Positions 35,303-46,904 of a DNA stretch of 64,000 bases are shown one piece after another. A program made the translations under genes and the position numbers. Each line of letters begins with the position of its first letter. Position 1 is the stretch's first letter. The DNA comes from Kalmusia sp. IMI 367209. Its lineage: Eukaryota > Ascomycota > Dothideomycetes > Pleosporales > Didymosphaeriaceae. The stretch covers positions 620,001 through 684,000 of the forward strand of contig JAPEUQ010000013.1 in assembly GCA_027946365.1 (NCBI GenBank), written 5' to 3'. The notes below the pieces were generated by a model. The model was not told the DNA's origin, did not search any database, and saw nothing but the letters and a program-made list of their open reading frames with translations.

Positions 35303-36599
35303 GACGGGCTGTTAGGGGGCAGTCGCGACTGCGGCGAGGAATTTCAAGGAGCGGCAATCAAGTGGAAAAAGATGATAACTGCCATGGAGCAGGGCAGCGC
35401 TGCGGTGGTGAGCCCCTGTGTGGTCGAAACATGCAGCAAAAGTTCAGCAGCGCGCGACAAAAGTTCAGCTGAACGCCGGCCGAACCATGCCTGCCGCAGA
35501 GGGTGGGCCGGGAGGGCGGCCGAGCTTTGACGAATTGCGCCGTCCACTGTCCAGCCATCCAGCCAATCGACAGCTTCCCGAGTGTGACCAATGCCCTCTA
35601 AATATAGGCTGGATATACACGTCTGCGCGCGGGCAAACCGTCTGTAGCTCGGTGTAGCTCGAGGGTCGACAGTGCGGGCCGGCGGTGGTGAATACAGGTG
35701 GGATCCTTCCCGGGGCGATGGTCGGCTATGTATGTCAACTGCACGTTCACTTGACGGCGCGTCTACCCGTACCGTGGTCTCCAGGACACATGGCGTCGGG
35801 ATGTCTTGAAGGGCAGTGCAGTGTCCATGGCGACCTGTTTCCGCAAAGACAACATTCTCCAGTTGGTTAGGGTCGCGCCGCAAATTTGCCTTGTCGAGTC
35901 CGATCGGCAAGACAAGGATCTCACAGGCGCCACGACGATTCCTCTCTTTGAATATGTAAGCGGAGCGCTGCAAGGCGGTGGACAGCGCCTAACACCGCAC
36001 GCCGCTGCGAGAGCAGAAGCAAGCACCCTCTGCAGACATTCGCCTGTCCAGAATCGCGAGCATTTGTGACGCGTCGGCGGACAACAGGGTCGCCCGCCTG
36101 AGTGGTCTGAGTGGTGTTTCCGCAGGCATATGAGGTGAAATTAGGTTCGCTCACGCCCAGACATCGGTCTAGCCGCCACCTCCACCTCCCATCGCCCACT
36201 GGTGCTTCTCCTCCCCATTCATCCCAAGCAGCTTCATCGACGACATACATAGCCAGCCCGACCCCGCGCCCGCTCAGTGCGAGCCTACCGCCGCCGCTCT
36301 GCGCGCTGCCTCTCTCCCACCCCCCAAGACGCACGCACGCCGGACGACTCGAGCGCTGCATTGCTCCTGCCGTGACCTGCGCCCTAACGCATAGCAAACA
36401 CCTCATCTCCTGCGACCAGCCATTCCGACACCCCTTTCTGGGCCCTGCGCTGATCCCACGCCTGCTTCAGCGAGTCCGCTTGTTTGCGGGCCCTCTCACC
36501 CGACCAGCCACCGACGCCTTTGCCTCCACCTACCCGTCCCATCTCATCGCCTGAGCTGCGACCGTCCTTCGCCCGCGACGACGAAGGCAAACCGCAAAC
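35303..36599. promoter_or_regulatory. Divergent intergenic region, 1.3 kb
   Basis: This is upstream DNA of the CorA-like gene and samB. The half next to samB (about 36150-36590) is strongly pyrimidine-rich on the plus strand, which is typical of a long fungal 5' UTR. The open frames here reflect composition. Confidence 0.45.
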
Positions 36600-38441
36600 A
36601 TGCGTGAAGTCAACTTCTCCATCCCCAACGCAAACAAGGCGTCGGTCAACATCACAACCGCCCTGTACGACCGCCGCGCCCTCGACTGCACCTCCACCCT
36701 GCCGCTCATCAACTCGCTCAATCACCTCGCATACCTGACCACGTCCTCGGCCCGGATACGCGACATCCTCACCGTCGATGGCGGCATCGAGCGCTTAATA
36801 TGCATTCTCAAAGAGGGGAGGAGCAAGGATATGATGGACATGTGGAAGTGGAACCTGGCCTTCCAATGCATCTTCAACATTGGCGTGCGTGGCTCTGAGA
36901 ATGTCAGGACACGCGTGGTCGAGGCCGACATGGTTCCTGTCATCGCCACCATCCTCGACAACTACATCAAGGTGGTGGACAAGTGCAGAGAACGAGCGGA
37001 AGCAGAGCTACGGAGGAACGCTCGTCTTGGCGGCTCCAGCCGTCACCACTCATCGCGGTCTGGCGAGGCCGCATCCAGCTCAGGACACAGAGCTGAACGC
37101 ACCCGGCGTGCCGTACCACCCCCTATCGAGATACCCCAGGCCTTCATCCAGGCCCCTTTAGAGTCACAAAACGGCGACATCACCCCTACTCCTGCATTCT
37201 CTCTGAGCTCACCACCTGAGCGAACCTCGTTTACGCGCGGTCGTCCGCCCCACCACCATCACCACCGGAGTCATGAGAACAGAGGACAGCTATTCGGTGC
37301 TGTTGGCACCAACACACGGAATATCGGCCAACCGCTGGTGTCTGCTCTGCCGACTATGGAGACAACCGAAACCTTCACGCTCAGGCCTGTGCGAGATGCG
37401 GACCGATTGCCCTCCATGCTTCCTGCATTGCAAGGGGAGATTACTTCCCAGCCCGAATCACCTACAACGCCAAACGCTCCGCAAGCGCGGCAAGGCAGTC
37501 CTCGCGCCGCCATGGGACGTGCCCGCCGCCGCCCCTCGATCCGGCACCAGCTGTCCATGTCTGGCGAGTCTGATCTCGACGCACAACAGGATGAAATGGC
37601 CGTGGAGGCACCCACAACGGCTGGTACCGCTGTGATTGAACCCATCGTAGGCATTCAGAACAACGATATTAATATGTCAGACATTGTCGATAACGCAGAG
37701 ATGTTGGATGCAGGGGCCACGCCTGTGCCTATTGCAGCACCTTCAGACACCACGGACGAAAACCACGAAACGTTCAACATAACTCACCGCCCTGCTTTAG
37801 ATGGAAGCTTGATCAACCCAGGAGCGCAAACGGCAGCGCCCATTGGCGGTTTCTCTCCTGTCCAGCCAGCTCTCAATGTGGTCAACACCAACCCTCCACC
37901 ACCATGGTACCCGCGTTACAACCAGGATCGCACGGCCACGGCTGGTGCACTTGCCGCCATGCCCCGAGATGAAGACGTTCTGATGTCCCTGCAGTTGCTG
38001 GCATACGTATCCAAATACTGCAACCTGCGTTGCTACTTCCAGAAGTCGCACTTGGTGCCCAAACTTAAGATTGGCAGCGACCTGCAGCTACTCGATGGAG
38101 AGACTGCTAGCCCAACGCCAACGGCAGAGGAAGAGGATGAGTTGGAGGAGTACGAGCTTCCAGACGACTTCAACATTTTCCCACTTGTGGAAAAGTTTAC
38201 CGTGCGGCACCACACGTCCGACATGCAGTACTGGGCTAGCGTCGTGATGCGGAACCTCTGCAGGAAAGATGATTCGCGTGGAGGTATCCGACAATGCGCG
38301 TACTACCAGTGTGGCAAATGGGAGGAGTACACACGACAATTCGCCAAGTGCCGCCGCTGCAGACGGACCAAGTATTGCAGCAAGGAGTGCCAGAAGAGCG
38401 CGTGGGTATATCACCGACACTGGTGCGTAGCAGCGAACTAG
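36600..38441 (+). CDS. samB: MYND-type zinc finger protein SamB/Mub1
   Basis: This is an intronless 613-aa gene. The first ~130 residues are a highly conserved armadillo-like region (start MREVNFSIPNANKAS, then DRRALDCTSTLPLINSLN), which I recognise from SamB of Aspergillus and Mub1 of yeast. A low-complexity Ser/Pro/His middle follows, then a second helical region with PLVEKFTVRHHTSDMQYW and a C-terminal MYND finger at about 566-604 with CAYYQCGKWEEY, KCRRCRRTKYCSKECQ and HRHWC. In yeast, Mub1 acts with the E3 Ubr2 and the E2 Rad6 to degrade Rpn4; in Aspergillus, samB affects polarity and developmental timing. Those roles are family knowledge. All MYND Cys/His ligands appear present. Confidence 0.93.
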   Translation: MREVNFSIPNANKASVNITTALYDRRALDCTSTLPLINSLNHLAYLTTSSARIRDILTVDGGIERLICILKEGRSKDMMDMWKWNLAFQCIFNIGVRGSENVRTRVVEADMVPVIATILDNYIKVVDKCRERAEAELRRNARLGGSSRHHSSRSGEAASSSGHRAERTRRAVPPPIEIPQAFIQAPLESQNGDITPTPAFSLSSPPERTSFTRGRPPHHHHHRSHENRGQLFGAVGTNTRNIGQPLVSALPTMETTETFTLRPVRDADRLPSMLPALQGEITSQPESPTTPNAPQARQGSPRAAMGRARRRPSIRHQLSMSGESDLDAQQDEMAVEAPTTAGTAVIEPIVGIQNNDINMSDIVDNAEMLDAGATPVPIAAPSDTTDENHETFNITHRPALDGSLINPGAQTAAPIGGFSPVQPALNVVNTNPPPPWYPRYNQDRTATAGALAAMPRDEDVLMSLQLLAYVSKYCNLRCYFQKSHLVPKLKIGSDLQLLDGETASPTPTAEEEDELEEYELPDDFNIFPLVEKFTVRHHTSDMQYWASVVMRNLCRKDDSRGGIRQCAYYQCGKWEEYTRQFAKCRRCRRTKYCSKECQKSAWVYHRHWCVAAN

Positions 38442-39655
38442 CCGGGCGGACGTTAATTCCTTTTTCAACATCATCATTGGGTGCACTTTTTTTTTATCTA
38501 CAGCCGCATATTGCAAGGCGCTCGGACTCATATTCTCGAGAATTCCATACTTAATGAAGCGTCACGACCCGGATACCATCCCATACTATACGTTGCAGAC
38601 TGCCTGAGGCCTTTGGAAGGGGAATCTATTTGGGAGTTGGAGTCGAAGTTGCTAGGTTTTGAGCGTGAAATAGGAGGAGGCAGCAGTTAATCACACTGTT
38701 TTTGGTGGCCATTATACCATATTCCTAAGGGGGTATTGCTAGTAGCGGTGGAAGAAGAAGTTGCTTGTCTGCTTAGTCAAGTAGTAAAGGTGTTCAATGG
38801 AGAGCTTTTTGGATGATGGTAATGTGGCTGGCCGCTGATTCCTTCGCTATAATGGCTTTCAGCGTGCATGTTCTCCCGTTTTGCGACGGGATATGGTTTC
38901 GGCGCGTCATCTCTACCGTATTGTCTATTTACTATACCTTCACCTTGACCGTGTCTCGGTTTTGGATTCATGGACGGCGTTCTGGCGGTTGCGTCCCTTG
39001 CATAGCATAGTTTAGCATTGGTAATTCTTATTGAGGCTGATTCCAATCTGAAGGTCATGTGCATGAGCATGTTTACTACGTGGTCGTAGATGCTTGTGGA
39101 AGAGAGTGCGATCCGTTCGTGCGCATTGATTCCGATATTACGGCGGTCCGCAGGATCTTTGGCGGGTCGGACGGTAATACGGAGTGTCACAGAACCAAAC
39201 AAGCAACACAGCACGTGCGTCGTGGGAGTTCCGATTTCCGCGCGAGAGGAATACACGCGCGTCTTCTGAAACGGTTCAGAAGGCCGATACAAGCAGACTG
39301 TGGAGTAGTTGTTGGCTTAAGGGCTACGTCAGAGGTAGTCAAAAATAGGGCTCGCGTGGGTGCAGGGGTGCAGTGTCTTTGCGCATCATGTGGAGGAAGG
39401 TGGCTGTATCGCGTATTCTCTAGCCTGGTAGCTGAAGCACCTCCACGACAACGTTGTGGTCGCTCACTTGTGTGCTTTGGCGGAGCGGTTGAGGCCGACA
39501 GAATGTTCTGTACCAAGCCTTCTACCCTCGACGCGTAATACTCCGCCACGCCCAGATATCGAAAGCCCTCGACAGCCAGCCTTCCGGACCGCGTTTCGCA
39601 CTGCGCTCACACAACTCTAACTACGAGAACAACAGGGACCGGATGATTCTCTACA
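38442..39655. other. Intergenic region, 1.2 kb
   Basis: A T-run at 38489-38497 shortly after the samB stop fits a 3' UTR. The second half is the promoter and leader of the flippase gene. ORFs on both strands near 39060-39550 cancel each other. Confidence 0.4.
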
Positions 39656-42600
39656 ATGGCTCCTGGCGATGATGAGGTACCCAGCGAAGGTGTTCGCAGA
39701 CGGCAGTCCCACCATGAAGGCGACGAGAGCGTAGGTGTGTCATCTTCTGACATCGCGGCATCACCGGCCCACCACGATACGGCGCAACACTCGACGGCCG
39801 ACCCAAATAAACGCGCTTCCCAATCCTCAGCCTTGGAAGGCTTTTCGAGACCGTCCATATCACGATTATCGACCGAGAACGCTCCGCGAGTCCGCTTCTC
39901 GACCGACATCGAACGCCATGGGTCGACGCACCGATCGAGACCCACGACCGCCGCTTCCCCAATTGACGAGATTGCGCATGTGGGAACAGGAACTGAATCG
40001 AGGAACCGTCCTGGCATGCCAGAGCTTACAATCAACACCCGTGAAGTGACCAGCTCGACCGCCCTCGAAGAGGGTGTGAATCGTTCACCATCACATATTT
40101 CTCCACGATCGCCGCGCAGCCCACGATCGCCGCTGTCACCGACGAGTCGTAACCGAGGGTATTCGCTGCGCAGCGCACTTTTCAGGAGGAACGTCCACGA
40201 ACACGCACAATCTCCAGGGTCGTCTATTGAGCTAGAAGAGACGCCAGAGTCTTCAAGAGGAGGGGTTGGCGCTGGTCAAGCAAATGGGTCGGATATCGTG
40301 GATAGCACCACTAAAAACGGAGATGCGACCATCACCGTCTCTCCAGCCCGCATCGACTTTGCAGAGGCGCCATTGTATCCATCCAAGACCAAGACAGAAA
40401 AGGGCCCCATTGCGCTTCCGAATTACGACACTTGGTTGCAAACGAAAGAGAAGAGATCGGGATATATAAAGCAGGCCAAAGCTTTCGGTGTGCAAGCTAA
40501 AAAGTTTATTCTTCGCATCAAGGATATACCTCCGAGCAAAGATGGACGTCATATCGACCTGGACCCCTCACGAAAGAATCCGTTGAATGATGAACGAACG
40601 AATCAACCGTACATAACCAACTGGATCCGCTCTACCCGCTATTCTGCATGGAATTTCGTTCCGCGACAACTAATCGCTCAATTCTCGAAGCTGGCCAATT
40701 TCTACTTTCTTTGTATATCTATTCTTCAGATGATACCCGGCCTTAGTACGACAGGAACATATACGACGATTGCTCCATTGCTAGTTTTCGTTACCATTGC
40801 CATTGCCAAGGAAGGCTACGATGACTTGAGACGGTATCGGCTCGACAAAGCTGAGAACAATCGGGAGGCCCAGGTTTTACGCGCAACTAGGGCGCCTGGC
40901 GACTACGTAGGTGATTCGGGGCAAGATTCTCCATCGACCGATCAACTCAACTGGGAGCCGATCAAGTGGCAGGACCTGAACGTAGGAGACATTGTCAAAT
41001 TGAACCGCAATGATGCGGCGCCGGCTGATTTGGCTCTACTGCATACAAGCGGAGAGAACAATGTGGCATACGTAGAAACCATGGCTCTAGACGGAGAGAC
41101 GAACTTGAAGAGCAAGCAGACGACCGCGTCCATGTCAAAGACGATCCACAAACAGACGGACATTCTCAAGTGTGATGCCCACTTTGTAGTGGAGGATCCG
41201 AATCAAGATCTGTACAGCTTCGAAGGCAAAGTCACCGTGGAGGGCAAGACTGCTCCTCTCACCCTCAATGAAATCATTTTCCGAGGCAGTATTTTGCGAA
41301 ACACTCCAGATGCTGTGGGCATGGTAATCTATTCTGGCGAAGAATGTCGCATTCGGATGAACGCGATCAAGAACCCTCGCATAAAAGCTCCGGCCCTTCA
41401 GACTCTAGTCAATCGTATCGTCATACTAATCGTTGTCTTCGTTATCCTCCTGTCTATCTTCAACACCGTCGCGTATAGGATCTGGAAACGCAACGAAGAC
41501 GACGCTTTTTACCTCTTCAACCAGTCCGTGGCATTCTTCCCAAGTTTCACCGCCTTCGTCATTATGTTCAATACCATGATTCCATTGTCGCTCTACGTCA
41601 GTCTGGAAATTGTCAAAGTTTTCCAGATGTACTTTCTGCACATCGATATTGATATGTACGACCCGGTGTCTGACACGCCATGCGAGCCGCGAACGTCTAC
41701 TATCAACGAAGAGTTGGGACAAATCAGCTATATCTTTTCTGACAAGACGGGGACGCTCACCGATAATTCGATGAAATTCCGAAAGATGAGCATAGCTGGA
41801 GCTGCATGGCTGCATGATGCCGATTTACAAGAAACACAAAAGGCGAAGCTTCTTCATAAAAAGAGGAAGAAGGGGAAGCAGCCGACCAGAAAGAGCATGC
41901 GATCAGCGAAAGAGGTACAATCGCCCATCGAACCTCGGACACCCGGTATGGAAGCGGACAATCCGATGGGAGGCACAAGTGAGGAGCCCCAAGAGACCAT
42001 GTGGAAATCTTCAGCAAGGCCTGCAAAATCACAGCGTGAGCTCCTTACTCGAGACATGCTACGCTACATGCAACGTCGACCGCATACTCCGTTCTCGAAA
42101 AAGGCTCGCATGTTCCTACTTTCGCTTGCCCTCTGCCACACATGTCTTCCCGAAGTGCAAGAAGATGGCAAGACCCATTTCATGGCATCTTCGCCTGATG
42201 AGCTTGCGCTTGTTCAAGCTGCGCAAGACATGGGTTTCCTTTTAATCAACCGTGACGTTCATACTATCACTATCAAGATTCTGCCTGCAGGAACAGACGC
42301 GGAACCGGTCACCGAAACTTATGAGATTCTTGACGTGATCGAATTCTCTAGCAAGCGGAAACGGATGTCGATTATTGTCCGCTTCCCTGACGGTCGGATA
42401 TGCATCTTGTGCAAGGGCGCAGATTCGATAGTCATGCAGCGTCTGAAGCTGGCTACACTCGCCAACAAGAAGTTGGTTGACATTGAACGACGAGCAAGCA
42501 AAAGAAAGAGTCTAGAAGCACAACATGCAATAGCACGCATGAGTGAACAGCTCGAGCGCAAGAGTAGTGTCGGTGGCCGCAAAAGTTTCTCCCAAGCTCG

Positions 42601-44816
42601 CGCTAGTTTCACGATGGGTAGATCATCATTGGGTCGACCCAGTTTTGGAGGAATAGGCCGTTCAAACACTGGCAGGAGTTCTCTTCAGCCAGTACGTGAC
42701 GAGGTAGATCAATGGCTACGTGAGCGTGAGAACGACCACTATGAGATCCAATCCATTGATGAGGATACACCCATGCAAACGCCACGCCATTCTAGTCTCG
42801 GCCGAATGTCAATGGCTTTCTCTGAAGCCAGAAGCTCGCTTCAGATGGAAGAAATGGATGAGATGGTGGACGAAAACGTCGCTGCTGACGAGGCCGCTGT
42901 CATTGAGCGCTGTCTGCAGCATGTAAACGACTTCGCCACGGAGGGCTTGCGTACTCTGCTCTATGGCTACCGTTTCCTTGATGAAGACGAATACCTTACG
43001 TGGAAAAAAGCCCATCTCGATGCGACAACCAGTCTTGTCGACCGCGCAAGAATGATCGAAGAGTCTGGCGATATGATCGAACAGGGACTGGAGCTTTGCG
43101 CCGCAACGGCCATCGAAGACAAACTTCAGAAGGGCGTCCCGGAAGCCATCGACAAGCTTCGCAGAGCAAACATCAAAATGTGGATGCTAACGGGAGATAA
43201 GCGGGAGACGGCTATCAACATTGGGTACTCGTGCCGCTTGATCAAAGACTACTCCACGGTAACAGTTTTGGATCATGAGGCTGGTGAGGTCGAACAGAGC
43301 ATGGGTGCTGCAGTGTTGGCCATCAACCGCGGCAGTGTGCCTCACTCCGTTGTCGTGATTGATGGACAGACACTTGCTCAAATCAGTGAAGTCGAGCCAC
43401 TGAAGCTCCTCTTCTATGACCTAGCTATCCTGGCGAATTCAGTCATTTGCTGTCGCGCATCACCATCACAGAAGGCCAGCCTCGTCAAGAATATCCGCAA
43501 GCGAGTCAAGAAGAGCATCACGCTTGCCATCGGCGATGGTGCGAATGATATCGCCATGATTCAGGAGGCTCACGTTGGCATTGGAATCACGGGTAAGGAA
43601 GGTCTGCAAGCCGCCCGCACCAGTGATTACTCGATCGCGCAATTCAGGTTCCTAACCAAACTCTTGCTTGTGCATGGCAGGTGGAACTATATCAGGACGT
43701 GCAAGTATACCGTTGGCACGTTCTGGAAGGAAATGGTAAGATTGGTGTCTTCTCCTCTTATTTTGGTCTCAGCTAACGACTTCTAGCTCTTCTATCTCAC
43801 GCAAGCCCTATACCAACGCTCAGTTGGCTATACTGGAACTTCGCTTTACGAATCCTGGTCTCTCACGACATTCAACACATTATTCACATCCCTGGCTGTC
43901 ATCTTCATGGGCATTTTCGAAAAGGACCTTTCTGCCTCTACGTTGCTCGCGGTTCCAGAGCTTTACACCAAAGGTCAACGCAACGGGGGCTTCAACTTCA
44001 AAGTCTATCTTGGTTGGATGTTTATGGCGAGTGCAGAAGCAATGGTCATCTACTTCTGCATGCTTGGTCTCTATGGGCAAGCACTCTTCACAGAGGACAA
44101 TTCGATCTTCGCACTAGGCAGCATCACCTTCACAGCGTGCGTGGTGCTAATCAACACGAAGATGCAGTACGTATACCCCTATCTCCTTCCTAGGCCTCCA
44201 ACTTGCCTAACATTCTCAACTCAGGTTCATCGAAACGCACTCCAAGACAACAACGAATCTAGCTGCCCTCGTCCTCTCCATCGGCGGCTGGTTCCTCTGG
44301 AATATCATCCTCGCAGCCGGCTACCCGAAAAATTCCAAGATCTACTACGTCCGCAACGCCTTCTTCGCCTCCTTCGGCCGCTCGCTAACCTGGTGGCTGA
44401 CCCTCATACTCATCCTCTCCTCTGTCCACGTCTTCGAATTCGCCACGGCCTCTCTGCGCGCCGCCTTCTTGACTACCGACGAAGACGTCTTCCAGACGCT
44501 GGAAAAAGACCCCGATGTGAAGAGGAGGTTTGAGGAGGCAGCCGCGGAGGAGCTGCAGATGGGCTGGGATCGCGAGACGAATAAGGAGAAGATGGAAGAG
44601 GAGAAGATCAGGAAAGTCGTGCAGGATTTGAAGGACAAGGAAGAGCAGAGAAGGGAGGAGGCTATCAGGGAGATGTTGAGGAACAGAGGGAACGGAGGGG
44701 ATGCTGGGGGTGACGCTGGCGAGGGGAGGAGAACGAGCACCATTGGGGCGGAGATGGAGGGCGAGGAGATCAATCGCATACTGAGTCGAGGGTACGGGAG
44801 GGTGAGAGAGGACTAG
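39656..44816 (+). CDS. DNF3: P4-type ATPase, phospholipid flippase (Dnf3 type)
   Basis: Three exons (39656-43735, 43787-44166, 44225-44816) with introns of 51 and 58 nt give 1683 aa. A long Ser/Arg-rich N-terminus is followed by RQLIAQFSKLANFYFL in the first membrane hairpin, LDGETN of the actuator (about 478), the phosphorylation site DKTGT (about 696-700) and IGDGANDIAMI (about 1293). The remaining membrane spans lie in exons 2 and 3. The motif set is that of phospholipid flippases, and the extended N-terminus with KEGYDDLRRYRLDKAENN matches the Dnf3 branch. It should move aminophospholipids to the cytosolic leaflet of trans-Golgi/secretory membranes, usually with a Cdc50-type subunit. A Ser/Arg-rich insert at about 948-1065 sits in the nucleotide-binding domain, and the cytosolic tail is a long charged coiled coil. 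Confidence 0.94.
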
Positions 44817-45212
44817 GGTGTGTATAGACAAGAAAGAGGGGGAAAGTGTCGAACGGAGCGGGAGCAGCGGTGTGATTCTCCTTGTATGAAGGCATGTGCA
44901 TGAGTTATGATTGGCAGCCAGTCCTAGGGCTCCGGCATTGTCGCGGCGTTCTTGGGCTTTTTGATACCAGGGTGGGCGCACATAGTGATTTGCGTACCTA
45001 AGACATTCTTCATATATCAACACGGTCCGATTGCATCTTCTGTACTGAGCAACGTGCAACCTGGTGCAATTGCATGAGTCCGCATCAAATTCAGTCTTAC
45101 AGGTAAGCAGTCTCCCACCTACCTCGTACTCGATGGTATTAAGTAGGAAGGGGTATCTAAGGTCGTATCTTCAGTCCATCATAAAGTCAAGTCCCACTCC
45201 CACCCAGCCTCC
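44817..45212. other. Convergent intergenic region, 396 bp
   Basis: The flippase 3' UTR meets the 3' end of the EF-hand gene. No further gene is visible. Confidence 0.4.
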
Positions 45213-45977
45213 TCAGCCAAACGACACCCCAGCCCTCCTCATCACGCTCTCAAAGTCTTCTACCCCGACCCCACCAGTGTCCCTCCCTTCCCCTTAACAC
45301 CGCCGTTGGCCTCGCGTATCATATCCTTCAGCACGTCGTCTGGTACGTCCTCTTTCAGCTCTCGTGCCACTCGTCGCAGGTGCGCAAGCGTTATCGGACC
45401 CGGCCCGCCGTGCGTGAATAGTCTGTACGCTGCTCTGACTTCTTCCTCGTTGTTTCCGTGGTGAAACGCTTCGTCTTCGCCGTCGTCCTCGTCCTCATCT
45501 TCTTCTCCGTCGGAGTCGTCTTTGGAGTGGATCGCAATGGCGGCATACGAGAAGAAAGGCACAAAGGGAACGAAGCCCGTATTGAGGGGATCGATAGTAG
45601 ACAGTATGGTAGGGATTTCGGATTTATCCGGCGTGAGGTTCAATGAGCTGGAGAGTGCAGAGTTAACAAAAGATTGCCCGACCAGAGAGTGGCGCGTATC
45701 ACGACAGGGCGTGGAAATTTGGTTCGTACATTAGGCACCGGCGTACGTCGTCTCTTCGCAAGACGCCTTCCTTCAAGTCCTCGTGGTCCGAGTGTTGTAT
45801 CGCGAATAGGCCGAATGCTTCTCGTATCTCGGCTTCTTGATCGGCGGTCAATCCATTCTCTTTGGCGAGTTTGGAGGGCCGTTTGGGAGCGGGTTGGTGG
45901 GGTGGGGCGCGGCGTCTGGGAGGCTATTTTGACTTGTCAGCTTTTCGTTTATTCTTTGGGTAGGAGGTTGGTACCAT
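45213..45977 (-). CDS. Centrin-like EF-hand protein, C-terminus out of frame
   Basis: The exons are 45977-45975 (ATG only), 45923-45730 and 45647-45260. Intron 1 is 51 nt (GTACCA donor, GCTGAC branch, AATAG) and intron 2 is 82 nt. The frame stops at 45260 (194 aa) within VGSG. Helix pattern LTADQEAEIREAFGLF and SEIPTILSTIDPLNTGFVPF is that of centrin/calmodulin EF-hands, but every loop is degenerate (for example THGGPGPITLAHL), and an acidic run sits between the lobes. In the other frame, EDFESVMRRAGVSFG followed by a stop at 45213 is the expected last EF-hand helix, so a one-base indel in the G-rich tract at about 45275-45300 is likely. An assembly or base-calling error is as likely as a true mutation. 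A 41-nt intron could also restore the tail. Calcium binding is improbable. Confidence 0.65.
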
Positions 45978-46518
45978 GGTATATGTTTGGAGAAGCTATC
46001 GTCCTTTGCGCGCAACCCTTTGAACGCCGCGCTGCAGGCAGAGTGAATGTCAATGACGCGCCTCGGCCCGCCATCGCGCTTGGTCTGAGCGTTTCTTAGC
46101 GCGGCACGCTTCCTTCAAAATTGCGGCGCACGTCTTTCCAGCCTCCTCTTTACACCTTACGTCGAGTATAAAACCTCTGCGTGCCCAGCACTGCTATTTC
46201 TTTTTTGCAGTTCTTGTCATTCATGTCTTAGTTACATGACTTGTCCCTTTGTCCCTTTATACCTTTTTCAGTCCTCCAGCTAGCGGAGTTTTTTTCTTTT
46301 TTTACAATATATTTCTCCTTTCACTAACCTCTTCCCCACCGCTGTGCGCTCATTAAAGATCGAACCTTCGACGATGATTCCAACTCCGACCGCAACGAAT
46401 ACGCTTCGCGACGGATACACGTGCCGTCACCGGTATACCGACAATTTCGAGGCATTACCCTCGAGTCTGGCGAGTAACACCACTCAGCGGACTGGCCCCC
46501 GTTTGAGAGGGATGTGAA

Positions 46519-46549
46519 AACCACCACCACCACCACCACCACCACCACT
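46519..46549. repeat. ACC trinucleotide microsatellite
   Basis: About ten perfect ACC units lie at the left edge of the degenerate repeat region. The tract is not inside any supported coding sequence. Confidence 0.9.
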
Positions 46550-46690
46550 CCTAGAAAAGGATGGTTTCCTTTCACTGCTCCGCAAAAGGGCGTGAAGCCT
46601 GTCTCCTCTGCAAAGAGGCTGTGGCACCAAGACTCCTGCAAAAGGATGTGATATATCATTGTTCCGCAAAAGGACGTGAAACTTGTTGGG
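46549..46690 (+). repeat. Degenerate direct repeat pair, about 54 nt units
   Basis: One copy lies at about 46549-46605 and a second at about 46634-46690, offset by about 84-85 nt. Both read CTCCTxxAAAAGGATG at the start and CCGCAAAAGGxCGTGAA near the end. Both copies are in the same plus frame and encode the shared peptide HCSAKGREAC / HCSAKGRETC. Confidence 0.7.
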
Positions 46691-46808
46691 TCATCGTACC
46701 CGTGAAGACGGAGAGTCGCCACAAACTGCAATGCCCTAACGAGGGATTCAGTCATCCCGTGGAAGGACCCGTGTCAATGGCCTCAGGCCGCATCAAAAGG
46801 GAGACGTC

Positions 46809-46904
46809 CCGAAGAAAGTCGCGCAAAGCGCGCGCCGTTGGGTTGGTCCCTTCGAAAAGAAAGTCGGGCAGTAGAGTCCCGCCGTAGGGTGGATCCCTTC
46901 GAAA
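46809..46904 (+). repeat. Second degenerate direct repeat pair, about 48 nt units
   Basis: Two adjacent units each run from AGAAAGTCG to GGT.G.TCCCTTCGAAA: the first at about 46812-46857, the second at about 46857-46904. The middles differ. No inverted repeats or target duplications were found around them. Confidence 0.65.

Noticed and set aside
35344..35973. 209-codon minus-strand frame upstream of the CorA-like gene
   Set aside because: It lies in divergent promoter DNA, has no domain, and its amino acid content reflects GC-rich composition.
46809..46904. CRISPR-like array
   Set aside because: There are only two units, their ends are diverged, and no cas-like genes exist in this eukaryotic window.
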